A stretch of DNA of 64,000 nucleotides from Orobanche coerulescens (lineage: Eukaryota; Streptophyta; Magnoliopsida; Lamiales; Orobanchaceae), in the NCBI GenBank assembly GCA_033398695.1, contig CM065801.1, positions 51,470,358 to 51,534,357 of the forward strand, written 5' to 3'. The first letter of the stretch is position 1. Each line of letters starts with the position of its first letter. The notes beneath the pieces are model-generated. The model saw only the letters and a list, made by a program, of their open reading frames with translations, did not search any database and was not told the DNA's origin. Made by a program: the position numbers and the translations under genes. Below are positions 10,684 through 22,757 of this stretch, piece by piece.

Positions 10684-12007
10684 ATTGGTATCGGAGCCGG
10701 TCTTTAGGTACTGTTCAATTTAATTAATTTGGTGATTAATATGCTGCAATTAAATATTCATGTAGTATGATATTTGGAATATTTTGCTAGAATTTATCTT
10801 GCAGTAGAATATGATCCAATTATCATGGCTATGTGATGTTTTTATTTATTTACGCATTTTTGGTAATTTGGACCGGTTTTGAGGCATGTATAAGTTTTTC
10901 ACGTGAGAAAATCCACGAGTAGAATAAGATTTATTTTTCTTGTAATTTGATGTAAATTCGATGTATTTTATTTCGAATAAAATTGTAATCGAATTGGAAC
11001 ACACAAAGTACGAAAGAGAAAGAAGTCTAGCGCGAAGAGGAGTCCCGATCGGATGAACCGACCGAGACCAGTAGGGAGCCGATCAGCACTCAGCCAGCAG
11101 CCCAGCTCGGGCAGTCGGGCATCTCGGGCAGGTCAGGCAGCTCGGTCAGCTAGGTCAGCTCGGGCAGCGGGTCGGGCAGTTTGGGCAGCGGGCAGCAGGT
11201 CGGCCAGCGGCCAGCGAGTCAAGTTGTCCGGTTCGGGTCGTTCGATTCGTTTTTCCGCGAGATGCTTGAAGCAGTGGGAGCATACGAGCCGAAGATTTTC
11301 TCGTTATTCAAAACGAGGAATAAAAGCCATGATAATTGGATTTAATTATCCAATTTTTATTATTTGTTGGTTTTTATTGTTTGATATATGGCATGTATGG
11401 ATGTATGCGTGATATGTTTCCTTGCATGTTAGGACAAGAAAATTAAAAACCTTAATTTTTCAAAATAACTAAGTGATTTTAAATTGATTTTTCAAAATTA
11501 AATTGGCCTCCATAATTGGTTTAAATTGTGAAATAATTAGCATGCGCGTTGTCATTAGAGTCTTCCTCCACATCAGATGTGCTAATTATTGGCTCACTGG
11601 TTTTAAACTTCAAATTTGATAACAAAAAGGTGAATATTATTTTTTATGATAGAACCTCTCCATCTGTAGGACTAGTATTATTAAATGATATTCTAAGGTT
11701 TGTTAAATTATGGTGTTCACTTAGGTGTATTGATTAATAAGCTCCCCATCGGAGTCTATGTTAATTAAATACATGGCCAAGAGGAACCAACTATTAATTT
11801 TACTTGTCAAAATGTATCTTGGCTAGATAATAAAATTAAAGACGTTAAAATATACTTGAAAATGTACGTGTAAACGTCCACACTATCGTGGCTTGCATGT
11901 GCGGGTTTTCAAGGTGTTGGTTGATTGCATATATATTGTTTTAAGGTTTTTCAATATATTTTGTGTCAAATTATGTGATGAATGGTGTTTTTTGATTTTA
12001 TTCTCAG
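10684..12007 (+). other. G primer site and untranslated leader
   Basis: TGGTATCGGAGCC (10686-10698) is a Met-type primer site two bases after the LTR. The rest, up to the gag ATG at 12008, is mostly AT-rich with no credible gene. At about 11083-11220 there is a GC-rich degenerate repeat of TCGGGCAGC-like units every 9-11 bp. It reads as an Ala/Arg/Ser-rich open frame but looks like a simple repeat, not a protein. Confidence 0.75.
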
Positions 12008-15000
12008 ATGTATTTCAATCCACTAGCTGTTATTCTCAAAGAAAATAAACTTGATGGCACTAACTTTGCCGACTGGAAAAGAAATCTTGATATTGTCTTG
12101 ACTACCGAGGGGTATAAATTTGTTTTAACTGAGGAGAGCCCTTTGGAACCAGAAACGGATGCCACTCGTGAAGAGTTGGCTGAATTTCGGAAATGGAAAA
12201 AGTCTGTTGACATGGCTCGCTGTTACATTTTGGCTTTACTGACAAATGTATTGCAACATCAGCATCAGACGATGGGCTCGACCGCGGAAATGATGAAAAA
12301 TCTCACTGAGATGTTTGGTCATCAGAACCGGGCGGCTAGGCAAAATGCAATGAGGGTTTTGATGACAACCCAAATGTATGATGGGACCCCAGTAAGGGAT
12401 CACGTTCTTAAAATGATGTCTTATTTAAATGAACTGAGCATACTGGGGGCCACTATCGATGCGGAGTCGTAGGTCGATATTATCTTGGGCAGTTTACCAA
12501 GAAGCTTTGAGTAGTTCCGCCTCAACTACAATATGAATCGTAGGACTTACACATTGGCGGAACTTCTGACAGAGCTTCAGTTTGCCGAAGGTCTCTTCAA
12601 ACAAGGTTATCATCAAATTCTTGCGGCAACCCGTGCTGCTTCTTCAAAACCCAAATGGGGAAAGAAGAAAAAGCAGGTTGGCCAAAATCAAGTAGCAACC
12701 TTCAAAGCTAAGGGCAAGGCTCCTCAGTCAAAGGCTCCTCAGCCCGAGGCGAACAAAAATCCGAAGGGCAAGTGCTTCAACTGCGGTCTGAAAGGGAATT
12801 TCAAGAGTGACTGCCCTAAGAAAGGTACTTTTCATGCACTAGTAGTCAAAACATGTTTGGATGCATGTTCTATCACTTCGTGGATAGTAGATTCGGGCTC
12901 CACTGATCATGTTTGTTATGACTCGCAGGGGTTCCAAGTAACCAAGGTACTTAGTGCGGATGAGATTACAATAAGCTGGGGCGACTATTCTAGACTGAAG
13001 ACTGTTGCAGTGGGAGTCGTGCAGTTAAAATTTGATGATAGGATTTTAGTTCTTAATAATGTATTATTGGTACCCGATTTTAGAGTGAATTTAATTTCAG
13101 TTTCTAAATTGCGTCGTGATGGATATTCAGTTTCTTTTGAAGACAATACAATTATTAAAAGAAATGGTGAATATATTTGCGGGACTACTTATAATGAAGA
13201 ACTTTATATCATTAATGCTGCACCAGCTCCCTTGCATAATTATAAATCACTTAATTCTTTGACTAATCCCAATAAAAGAAAAGAGCCTTTGAGCATAAAT
13301 CCAACATATTTGTGGCATTTACGATTGGGTCATATTAACCCTAAAAGGATTCAAAGATTGGTGAGCGATGGCCCATTAGATTCGCTCTAAGTTGAGTCAT
13401 TTCCAACCTGCGAATCCTGTCTAGAAGGTAAAATGATTAAAAGGGCTTTCCAATGCAAAGGAAATCGTGCACAAAATGTATTGGAATTAGTACACATTGA
13501 TGTATGTGGTCCAATGAACATCTAGGCTAATAGTGGTTTCGAATATTTCATCACGTTTATAGATGATTACTCGAGATATGGATACATCTATTTGATACGA
13601 CGTAAGTCTGAATCTTTTGATAAGTTCACAGAATTCAAGGCTGAAACAGAGAAGCGTCATGGGAAGAGTATCAAGTCACTACGCTCTGATCGTGGTGGCG
13701 AATACCTTAGCGGAGAGTTTTTTGGATTTCTTGGCACATGAGGGGATTACTTCCCAGCTCACAGCGCCTGGTACACCACAACAAAATGGTGTTGCTGAAC
13801 GAAGGAATCGTACTTTATTAGAGATGGTTAGGTCAATGGTGAGTTATTCTGATTTGCCTACTTCATTTTGGGGATACGCCTTAGAAACAGCGGCATACAT
13901 TCTAAACTTGGTGCCTTTGGAATAAGTTCCATAAACACCCACAGAACTGTGGAATGGGCGCAAGCCTAGTCTAGGACATGTTCAGATTTGGGGTTCACCA
14001 GCACGTGCTGAATAAGGAAGCTGATAAGTTGGCATCACGTACAGAAATATGAGTGTTTGTCGGATATCCGAAGGGAATGAAGGGTGGCCTATTATACAGT
14101 CCTAAAGACTAGAAGGTCATTGTTATCACCAATGCCCGGTTCTTAGAGGAGGACTATGTAATAAGCCACAAGCCTAGGAGTGAGGTCATTCTAGAAGAAC
14201 TTAGGGGCGAGATTTTGACAATACTAATTGTGCAAACACCTAGTGTACCACGTATCGACACTATTATAGATACGCAAACCTAGGACATGCCTCTTCGTAA
14301 TGGGAGGGTTGTTCGTCAACCTGAACGTTTCATCGGCGTGGGAGCATCTTTAGACCACTTCCCGAACCAGGATGAAATGGATCCATGTACGTACAAACAG
14401 GCAGTTCAAGACAAGGATGCTGAATCCTGGAAAACAACAATGGAATCAGAAATGGGATCATGGATTCTAATCAAGTGTGGGAGATAGTAGAGCTACCCAA
14501 TGGGGTAAAACCCATTGGAAGTGAGTGGGTCTACAAGCGTAAGAGAGGATCGAATGGGAAGGTTGAAACCTTAAAAGCAAGGCTTGTTGCGAAAGGTTAC
14601 ACTCAGAAGGAGGGCATCGCCTACGATGAGGCCTTTTCACCAGTAGCCATGCTTAAATCGATCTGGATTCTCTTGGCTATAGCTCCGCATTTGGATATGG
14701 AGATTTGGCAGATGGATGTCAAGATTGCGTTCTTGAATGAGAGTCTTGATAAGGAAATCTACATGCGTCAACCTAAAGGATTCATTGCTGAAGGAGAGGA
14801 GCACTTAGTGTGCAAGCTTAAGAGAGCCATTTATGGTCTAAAGCAAGCATCAAGGTCTTGAACATGCGATTTGATGAGGTCATTTAATCGTATGGTTTTG
14901 AACAGTGTCCTAGTGAGGTTTGTTTATACAAAAAGTGCGATGGAAACGTGCTGGTGTTTCTTGTACTGTACGTAGATGATATACTTCTAATTGGAAACAA

Positions 15001-15640
15001 TGTGAAGGTATTATCAGACATAAGGGTATGGTTGTCTGAGCAGTTCGATATGAAGGATTTAGGATAAGCCAGGCACATCCTTGGTATTAAGATCTTTCGA
15101 GATCGCAAGAAAAGGATGTTGTGCTTATCTCAGACATCCTATATCGATACGGTGCTAAAGCGGTTCAGCATGGAGAATTCCAAGAAAGGTCTCTTACCTT
15201 ACAGACATGGAATTCAGCTATCTAAGCCTATGTGTCCTAAGACACAGAAGGAGATAGATGACATGAAGCTGGTCCCTTATGCTTCGGCAGTGGGAAGCCT
15301 CATGTATGCTATGCTTTGCACTAGGCCTGATATCTGTCATGGTGTAGGCATGGTGGCGAGATATGAGTCGAACCCAGGACCAGGATATTAGATTGCTGTC
15401 AAGCATATACTCAAGTACCTGAGAAGGACTATGGAGCATATGCTTGTATATCAATCGGATATACTTTGTCCTTTATATTACACTAACTCAGATTTCTAGT
15501 CAGACAAAGTTAAGCTTAAGTCAACCTCGAGATATGTTTTTGTTGGACTTAGATGTGGTTCTTGGTTTGCATAGAAGTATCACAATTTTATTGTGGCAAT
15601 ACTGGTGCATTTATAAACCCGTAGGAACCATGAGCCCATA
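12008..15640 (+). pseudogene. gag-pol: G gag-pol polyprotein, broken
   Basis: Starts at ATG 12008. The gag core holds KLDGTNFADWKRNLDIVL. The zinc knuckle CFNCGLKGNFKSDC (about 12775-12816) has Asn where His is required. Protease: WIVDSGSTDHVCY (about 12882). Gag-pre-integrase: YLWHLRLGHINPKRI. Integrase: IDDYSRYGYIYLIRR, SDRGGEYLSGEF, TPQQNGVAERRNRT. RT: KARLVAKGYTQ, WQMDVKIAFLN, AIYGLKQAS and the catalytic LYVDDILLIGN (about 14966). The RNase H region (15395-15640) is badly worn. Nonsense codons at 12470, 12512, 13388, 13523, 13923, 14112, 14884, 15064, 15388 and 15498 mostly look like CAG to TAG changes; frameshifts lie near 13725, 14455 and 14857. Gag to integrase stays in one frame up to about 13725. 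Confidence 0.9.
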
Positions 15641-15854
15641 GAGCAAGGAAACATATCAGTCGCAAGTAGCGTTGTAAAACGAGGAAACGTAGTGTTGTTC
15701 AAGATTGCATCTGGAAACAACCTAGTTGATTCTTTCATGTGGAAGGAATGGGGTTGAGATGTATGGCAGCATTGCTTTGAGTATATGTGGGAGATAGATA
15801 GACATAGACTAGATAGTATACTTCAAAAGCATGCTTTGAGTATAAGTTGGAGAT
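15641..15854 (+). other. G 3' untranslated segment
   Basis: Worn end of the RNase H region, then a short sequence with AAGCATGCTTTGAGTATA repeated nearly twice (about 15770 and 15830), and GTTGGAGAT directly before the 3' LTR, a weak purine-rich primer for plus-strand synthesis. Confidence 0.5.
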
Positions 15855-17344
15855 TGTTAGGGTTGTATACGTCAAAGCATACTTTATGCTTGTATTACCT
15901 AATTTCCCGGTCTTTATCTATGAGAATATTTAATTCATTTATCACATGTTTTGCATATTTATTCACGCTATGGTTATGCAAAAGTAGTCTAAATTACTTT
16001 ATATTGTAGGTAATGTGGTGTATCGTGTCACACAGAAGATCACATTATCGGTTTCTTATATAGTAATATTTAGTTCACAACCTATATAACATTAGACCGT
16101 TATGTAAGAGGTTGTAGTATATGCTTGAGATTGGTTGGTCTTGACCATTAGCATATATTAGCATATTCGGTATACGTTGAACATGATCGAGGTGAGATAG
16201 ATTCTTCTGTACTGACTATAAGAAGAACGTACATCTCGGATAATTATTATTTCTTAATTCTAGTGATTAATATTTAATTATATATATATATATTTAATAT
16301 TTATTGCTTTGATTTATCGTGGGTGAGAGCCACAATGATTGACTCAATATGGTCGATATTTTTGGCAATATTATTTATATTATAATTAATATTATAGCTA
16401 GAAATCGTGTCCCGACCAGTCAGGTTGATCATGTCCCTTGAGGCGCTCGAAAGGATTATTATATTAAACCCTGCAGGTGGAATTAATTTTCCGATATAAT
16501 AATAAAGGTCGAGTGGTGTACTCATGTATAATATATTAATTAATTAAAAGCTGTCAGTAGCTTAAATTAATTAATGGACATGGAATATTTTAAACACGGG
16601 AAATAATTAATTCAAAAAGGAGCCCAATTTCTTAATTTGGGATTTTGGTAGGAAGTGCAATATCAACCTTTTAGTGGACTAAGTTGATATTTAATAGAGT
16701 CATTATATTAGGAAGAGTTCTAATATAGGAAGATGACATCTATTAAGAGTCCTTACCATATTCTCCTTAAGGTCCCTAGAGTAGCCCAAAACACCTATAT
16801 ATAGAACTACAAGGGAGGCCGATTTTCTCATCATTATTGTCCAAGAAAATCGATTTTTTTGTGTATGTGTTTAATTGTGGATCTTGACTTGTGTCTTGGA
16901 TTCCATAATTTAGTTAACACTATATTTTTCTAAAATACCAAAATATTCAAGAAAAATAGAGAGAACAAAAAATCGTGAGTTTCTTGAGAAGAAAATTCGG
17001 CCGATCCCTTTGCAGTCCAAGTTTAGTCCGGTAGATTGTTGCCCACACGACATTCGGACATAGGCGGGATATCCTCTAGAAGATCTTGAGGTAGAAATAC
17101 AAGAAGATCGAAGAGGAGTACGAGGAGGAGATAAATCGACCAAAAGAGATCTTCTACCACTTCGCATCAAAGGTACAAATTACCGACTCCCATGCGTAAA
17201 TATGTGTATTTAATTGTTTATTAATATGTTTAGTTAATTAATTGACAAGCCTAAATAGATCTGTTTTTTTTATGTTGGTTAGTTTATAAAACCTTTCTTA
17301 AATTTTTCCACCAACTCGCTTCCACTGCATTTTATATTCCAACA
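15855..17344 (+). repeat. G 3' LTR (1490 bp)
   Basis: TGTTAGGG to CCAACA, matching 9310-10683. It keeps the 76-bp block with TATATATAG at 16796-16804, the likely core promoter, which the 5' copy has lost. Confidence 0.92.
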
Positions 17345-17645
17345 TGTATCGCATTTATGGGAGGCGGTACATAAGGCTTTGGGGACATGTTTGCGTTTGA
17401 GTACATCTTTCCATCCTCAGACCGATGGACAGTCCAAGCGTACCATTCAGACGTTCGAGGATATATTGCGCGCATGTGCGCTAGACTGGAGTAGTGATTG
17501 GGAGGAACATCTGGCCCTGATCGAGTTCACTCATAATAATAGCTGGCATGTGTCGATTAAGATGGCACCGTATGAGGCACTTTATGGCCGACGATGTCGA
17601 TCGCCGATATGTTGTAATGAGCCGTCCGATTTAGTTGGCAACGAG
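17345..17645 (+). pseudogene. pol: A pol, third piece: integrase core end
   Basis: Reads [23 protein letters not shown]... to RSPICCNEPSDLVGNE. The catalytic Glu of the D,D35E triad is Lys here (QSKRT, AAG at 17436-17438, where E has QSERT), so the integrase is catalytically dead independently of the insertions. Interrupted at 17645 by element B. Confidence 0.88.
17641..17645. repeat. Target-site duplication ACGAG of element B (second copy 26787-26791)
   Basis: ACGAG precedes TGTAGCGATA and follows the terminal CTAACA. The A reading frame resumes after it as EPDLVLETR. Confidence 0.92.
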
Positions 17646-18961
17646 TGTAGCGATATTTCTTACACGCAAGTGCACGTCATCGTTTACAAGTAATAAAGTG
17701 ATAAGTAGAGTATCGTTCCCACGAGGACTGAATCTCTAACTACCGATTTTTGTGTATTCCAATTTTATTTGAACAATCGAATTTGGGTTTTGCGATTAAT
17801 AACTAAAAGAATTACTAAAAGACTAAGCAGTAGAAAACGATAGCTTGAATAAAAGAAATCAAATGATGAATAAGTCTAGGGTTCTGAATCCGCCTTAGTT
17901 TATCCGAATTTACTCTCGATTATCCGTGATAAATAATTTTCCCAATTTATTGAAGGCGGAGATTGCTAATATATTCTACCGCCTCTCCCGAGGTCAATAG
18001 ATTTATCTAAAGGCGAATAACGCACTCTATCCCTAGGTGAATTAATTCGTCAATAGGCGAAAAGCATAAAATCTCCCAAAGGCCACGTAGTTCCTATGAG
18101 TATATTCCTATCTCACAGAAGAAAACGGTCCTCACCAATATTTCCTCACCAAATCTCCTCTCCCGATTCGAAGTGAATGATTAAATCAATACAACTATTG
18201 GCCAGATAATTGCAAGCATTAAACACAATTGGGACAACTCAATAAAAAGGTAATAATTGGATAATCTCAAGAAATTCGTCAAAACATAGGTTTCATCAAA
18301 ACCCTAGATTAGGGCTTTAGCCTGACATACTAAAAATTGAAAATACAGAATAGATAAATGAAAGCATAAAAATCAAACGCAGATGAAGCTCGGATTCCTC
18401 CGTTCCTCAGCTTCCGCCCTCTGCCCTTGAAGTCTTCTGCTTCCCTCTTCTTCTGCCGTCTCCAAGCTTAAGCTCCAAAAGATTCAAAAATCCAAAGATG
18501 ATTTAATTAGGGTCTTAAACCCTATTTATAGCTCAGCACATCTCCAAATCGCGTCCGTATCAGTCGGTCGAAAACTGACTTCGAAACGGCCCAAAATCCG
18601 TGCAGACATACAAAAACCGCCAAGTGTGCCGCGGCGCACTAAACCTGTGCCGCGGCACAGGGCCTTCAGCTGGATGCCTGGGCGTCCTCAATTTCTTCTG
18701 TGCCGCGGCTCACTTGGACTGTGCCGCGGCACAGAGTACAGTTTACTCTGCCTTTGGCTGGATGTCTTCCTGTGCCGCAGCCCTGCTTCCTTGTCTGCGG
18801 CTCGAGTCAATTGCCGTTTCGCCGTTTTGCCTCGTTTTAGCTTAGGACTTCAATTTCTGTCAATCATACAAAATTAAGGCATTAAAGGCTCATTTAGACA
18901 ATTTCACTCTCCAAAATACTACAAAATAATGATAAATAAGCGTATAAAAATACGCCTAACA
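17646..18961 (-). repeat. B 3' LTR (left copy, 1316 bp)
   Basis: Minus-strand LTR TGTTAGGCGTATT...CGCTACA. Contains palindrome pairs (18627-18802) and a minus-strand TATAAATA at 18523-18530 downstream of them. Confidence 0.92.
18627..18802. repeat. B left LTR palindromes: three pairs of GTGCCGCGGCAC, 21-bp step
   Basis: CCGCGG cores start at 18629 and 18650; 18703 and 18724; 18775 and 18795 (the last two worn). Step within a pair is 20-21 bp, pair to pair 72-74 bp. Confidence 0.88.
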
Positions 18962-20249
18962 AATACCCCCAAACTTAAGCCTTTGCTTGTCCTCAAGCAA
19001 AAAGAATTAAATTCAATAAAAGAATGTCGTGAATCATCGTGCAACTCATAGTGTTCAACCTAATCAATACTATCCTGTAATTCTCTATAAATAATACGAG
19101 TGTCATAAAAGCGAGCTGCACTCAGAATAATGATTCCGCAAATTAATCAAGTTCAGTCCTAATCACTCGTTCATAAAGAAAATCCAGCTCAAAGATTAAC
19201 AAAACGTGAGTCAAATCGACCGTCAATATGAAAGGCTAAAATAAACAAGCTAGTTTGTCCCGTTCCACAGTCTAGTGGCACAATTTTCACGAGTTTCATA
19301 ACAAATAAACCTCGGACAGTATCCCCTTATATATATGTTCAAGAATTTGATTCGAGTTGACCACTAGGTTAGGATCTCGGGATGTTTCATCGGGATAATC
19401 CTAGGGTGGAACTTCCATTCTCATGTATTGGAAAACCGTTTGACGTAAAAGACACTCATGGGGCACATGGATGCTTCTAGTTACTAAGTTCCCGTCTACA
19501 GCGGAGAAACAACTCGAATATATAATTTCTGCATGTCCGACTCAAGGTCGCCGTTTTACGCGAGAGTAAACAGCGGGTCACGCGAATACCCCCGGTTACT
19601 AGGCTCCCTATCATTGGCACATGTGAAATATCTAAATTATTAGTCTAATCAGGGTCGTCGTTTTACGCGAGAGTAAACAACGGGTCACGTGAATACCCCC
19701 GGTTACTAGACTTCCCATCATAGAACACATTATCTCGACTTTTGGGAAAAACTGAACGACTCAAAACTCAATCTAAGTGCCAACACGACTAATATAACTG
19801 GACGACTAACTAACCGAAAAATGTAACCAAATGTATTGACGGTGATTTTAAAACAAGTATGTATCGTCTCTTATCTGCCAAGACCTCTACAATCACGAAA
19901 AATTTTTGGACCTAAATGAATACTAAGCAAACAGAAATAACTGACTACAACTCGACTAAAACTCGACCGTTTCTTCAGAGAGAAAAACAGTGTCGTAACA
20001 TCAGTATCACACAAATAGAAGCACGAAAAATTCACGAATAAAGGAGAATTAAGACAAGCAAGGCTATCCAAACGTATATATAAAAAAAATAACGCAAAGC
20101 AATGAAAAGTGCAACAAAATAAAGTACAGCAATGAATGTAGCAACTGAAAGTAAATCCCCCCCCCCAAACTTAGGACGTACATTGACCTCAATGGACAAA
20201 AAATGATATGCAATAAAAGTAAAAGGTCAAGTACTCCCCTCCAGTCCGC
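18962..20249 (-). other. B region between ORF2 and 3' LTR: two purine tracts and two hairpins
   Basis: Read on the minus strand. The purine tract AAGTTTGGGGGTATTT abuts the 3' LTR (18962-18977), and a second tract with the same AAGTTTGGGGG core lies at about 20157-20176 directly after ORF2. Between them are two copies of a block containing a TTTAC(TCTCGC)GTAAA hairpin (19555-19570 and 19662-19677). Both features recur in C. No coding sequence seen. Confidence 0.7.
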
Positions 20250-21623
20250 TCAGGAGCTGGTGCCGGCATCATCCGGTGAGGAGGGTGGTGTGGCTGGCCG
20301 GGCGGGTGCAATAAATGGCCCGTCGGGATGCATGATATGGGCCGTACATGCGGCGAGGTGCTCCTGATGATAAGCATCCCTCGCAGCCAGACGCCTCGCC
20401 TCTCGTCGGCTGGCTCGGCGGGCCTGCTCTCGCATCTCGGCTCTGACGGCAGCAACAACGCTCTCCCGCTCCGTCCGCTGCTCCTCTCGCATGGCAGCCA
20501 TCAAATTCTCCCTCTCTCTCCTCATCTCATCTCTCTCTCTCCTCGTCTCCTCTCTCAGCTTCTCTCTCTCTCCTCAGATCCTCTCTCTGCTCCTCTCTCT
20601 GTCTCCTCAGATCCTCCCTCAGCCCATCAAACAACTCCTGCAACCTTGCTCTATCGGGTGGCGGGCCGGCATCTCTATTTGTCAACAAAAGCGGCTCGGG
20701 GGACCCCTCGTGGGCCTCCTCTAGCAGAAATACTCTCCCCCGAGCGTGCGCTGGTGCTCCTCCCCACTGGTCAAAGTGTGATATGATGCGGTGGTCGATC
20801 GGGGCCTGGGGTGGCAAGCATCGGCTCGTCGTCTGACCACGTCAGCCCCGACTGCCGGCACAAAGCACAGATGAGAGAGGGGTGCTTCAACCCCGTCTTG
20901 GCCCCCCCTGGATACACTAGAAGATAGATCGGACCAGGATGGGGGCCACATCGAAACGCAGCCCGGAAGTGATAGCATAAAGTGTCCGGGCACGGGAGAG
21001 AAAGACAGTACGGATCTGGGAGGTGGGGTCAATGCGTGCACAGATAAAATAAAGCCAGGCACGCCCGAGCCGGCTGAGGCGCGAGCTCCTGAAGTGGAAA
21101 GTGGAAGAACCCTGTGCTCGCTGCTCCCGGGCCAGACGGCCGTGCAATGGTCTCGAGGTGGCCTCCTTCGTGAGGCCGGTCATCACTGGCCACAGCCGAC
21201 TCATCAACCACCTAAGCCCAAACACCTCCGAATAGCAGCCGTGGAGAAATCAATCGTAACCCTGACATCGACCTGAGTCCGAGACTCTAATGACGGCAAC
21301 GTATGCCCTGCCCGAATGTGCTTCAGCAGTGCGCTGGCGTAGAACTCCTGCACAATCGAGATAACCGCTGGCTCGGGAGGTGCAACAAATCTGGCCCACC
21401 CCATCTCATCAATCATAGTGAGCAATTCCCCGTCCTGAGGAGCTGGAGTAAAACCCCTCTCTGGAATAAGCGGTCGTGGCCGGATCTTTTCATTGAATAT
21501 CTTGTGAATTTCAGGGTCCGAAAATTGGTGCCCCTCCGACTCGGCCTGACTACGAGAGGTCTCCCCTCGAGTGGGAGATGATTGGGTCCTAGCTCTCTTG
21601 CTCAGTTTCTTTGTTCTCGCCAT
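20250..21623 (-). pseudogene. B ORF2: plant-transposon-type protein with coiled-coil tail
   Basis: Starts MARTKKLSKRARTQ at 21623 (minus). The body holds DPEIHKIFNEKI, FYASALLKHIR, RLGRAWLYFICARIDPTSQI and ITSGLRFDVAPILVRSI, and a charged Arg/Glu-rich C terminus (REEMREQARR-like) predicts a coiled coil, ending PPSSPDDAGTSS at 20250. It resembles the 'putative plant transposon protein' domain seen in Athila-type elements; its biochemical role is unknown. I see no signal peptide or membrane segment, so it is not an obvious envelope protein although it sits at the env position. Frameshifts near 21215, 20900 and 20525 break this copy, whereas C keeps most of it in one frame. Confidence 0.75.
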
Positions 21624-22757
21624 AATCAGTCCTGAAAAGTACAACACGAGGGTTTATTCACGCAAACAATAATAACAATGGTCTACACATGGCTAAGGAT
21701 GTCCAGCCAGAAATCCCGAATTTAACAAAATAGCGCATTTGTGATAGAAGGATGAAATTGGACTTAAACGTTTAACCTGGATGTAAGGGTTGGGCTTGCT
21801 GTAAATTCAGAACGTATACGTTGCACGAAAATTCAAACGATTGCTTTTCCAAAGAAAATTTTTCACTTAGGCAATTTATCAAACACCTTGAGGGCACAAG
21901 TTTACTTGAAGAATAAACATGGCTATAGCTCGATTCAACCCCCAAGAACAGAAACACAATTCAATCATCATCAACACAACACACTCAACTCATTCATATT
22001 CCAAACTAACCATGAAAATTCGATTAAAACCACCATGTTATTCTCTAAACAATCCTAAAACTTTTCGAAGGAAAATAACATGTTCAATCCATCCAAAGCA
22101 TAAACAACTTCAAAGCTAAACCATAAACAAGTGGAGATTAAAGATTTGAACATACCTTTTGGTTTTGTGAAGAATGCAAGAAGAAATCGCAAGAAAAATT
22201 GGAAGACAACTTCGGCCGAATCGCGCGCTGGGGAGGGAAAGAGAAGGGAAGAAGAAATACCTGGGTGTTCGGCCGATTGAGAATTATAAGCTACCAGGGC
22301 CTTTCAGATTCCGCATAGTGTGCCGCGGCACAGCTAAAGTGAGCCGCGGCACAGGGTACAGTCTCTTTTACCTGCTTGCTCGTTTTGTCGTGTGCCGCGG
22401 CACAGATTACGTGTGCCGCGGATCAGTGCTCAAGTGTGCCGCGGCTCATTTATGCCGTGCCGCGGCACAAGGTACAGTGTGTTTAGCTCATCTCCTTCGT
22501 TTTGTGTGTGCCGCGGCTCATAATACTTGTGCCGCGGCTCATACTTCAGTTTCTTCCCTGGGACTTTCCTGCACAGAATTTTGAGAAGAACACGTTAAAA
22601 GCGAGAGGCAGAAGCAAATTGAAGCACAAAAATGATGAAAAATAAGAATCACGAATGCAAGAAAAATAAAGAAATGCAAAAATCTACAACTACGAACTCG
22701 GGTTGCCTCCCGAGAAGCGCTAAGTTTATAGTCTTCAGCCGGACCTATTGGAAAACA
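21624..22757 (-). promoter_or_regulatory. B internal promoter region upstream of ORF2
   Basis: On the minus strand, after gag-protease come the conserved AGCGCTTCTCGGGAGGCAAC motif (22699-22723), a palindrome array (22318-22545), a TATAAT-like box (22283-22288) and about 650 bp of AT-rich leader before the ORF2 start. Order and spacing match C (54202-55439). That order is what a separate promoter for ORF2 would look like. Confidence 0.65.
22318..22545. repeat. B internal palindrome array, eight GTGCCGCGGCAC units
   Basis: CCGCGG cores start at 22323, 22344; 22395, 22416, 22439, 22460; 22511 and 22532. The quartet has steps 21, 23, 21, the same as two quartets of C (54489 and 54603 groups). 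Confidence 0.9.

Larger units (their letters stand above)
9310..17344 (+). mobile_element. Element G: Ty1/copia retrotransposon (8035 bp), decayed
   Basis: Two LTRs (9310-10683 and 15855-17344), a Met-type primer site, a long leader and a gag-protease-integrase-RT-RNase H order. Integrase before RT is the defining Ty1/copia order. LTRs of 1.4-1.5 kb suggest one of the long-LTR copia lineages, but I cannot assign one. Several stops and frameshifts make it inactive. Confidence 0.92.

Noticed and set aside
11053..11412. Ala/Arg/Ser-rich 119-codon open frame in the G leader
   Set aside because: It arises from a GC-rich short repeat, lies between primer site and gag, and matches no copia protein.
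18600..18877. Open frames rich in CRGT/CAAA-type residues over the palindromes (also 22174-22584, 26440-26754, 50302-50559, 54276-54562)
   Set aside because: They are read-throughs of the GTGCCGCGGCAC repeats on whichever strand lacks stops, and lie in LTR or leader sequence. The peptides mirror the DNA repeat and are not conserved as proteins.
20328..20786. Plus-strand Ser/Leu-rich open frames opposite B ORF2
   Set aside because: They are the complement of the Arg/Glu-rich coiled-coil coding strand. ORF2 on the minus strand has a conserved counterpart in C; the plus-strand frames do not.
20250..21623. ORF2 of B and C as an envelope gene
   Set aside because: It sits at the env position of Athila-like elements, but I see no signal peptide, transmembrane segment or cleavage site. 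A charged coiled-coil end fits a soluble protein better.
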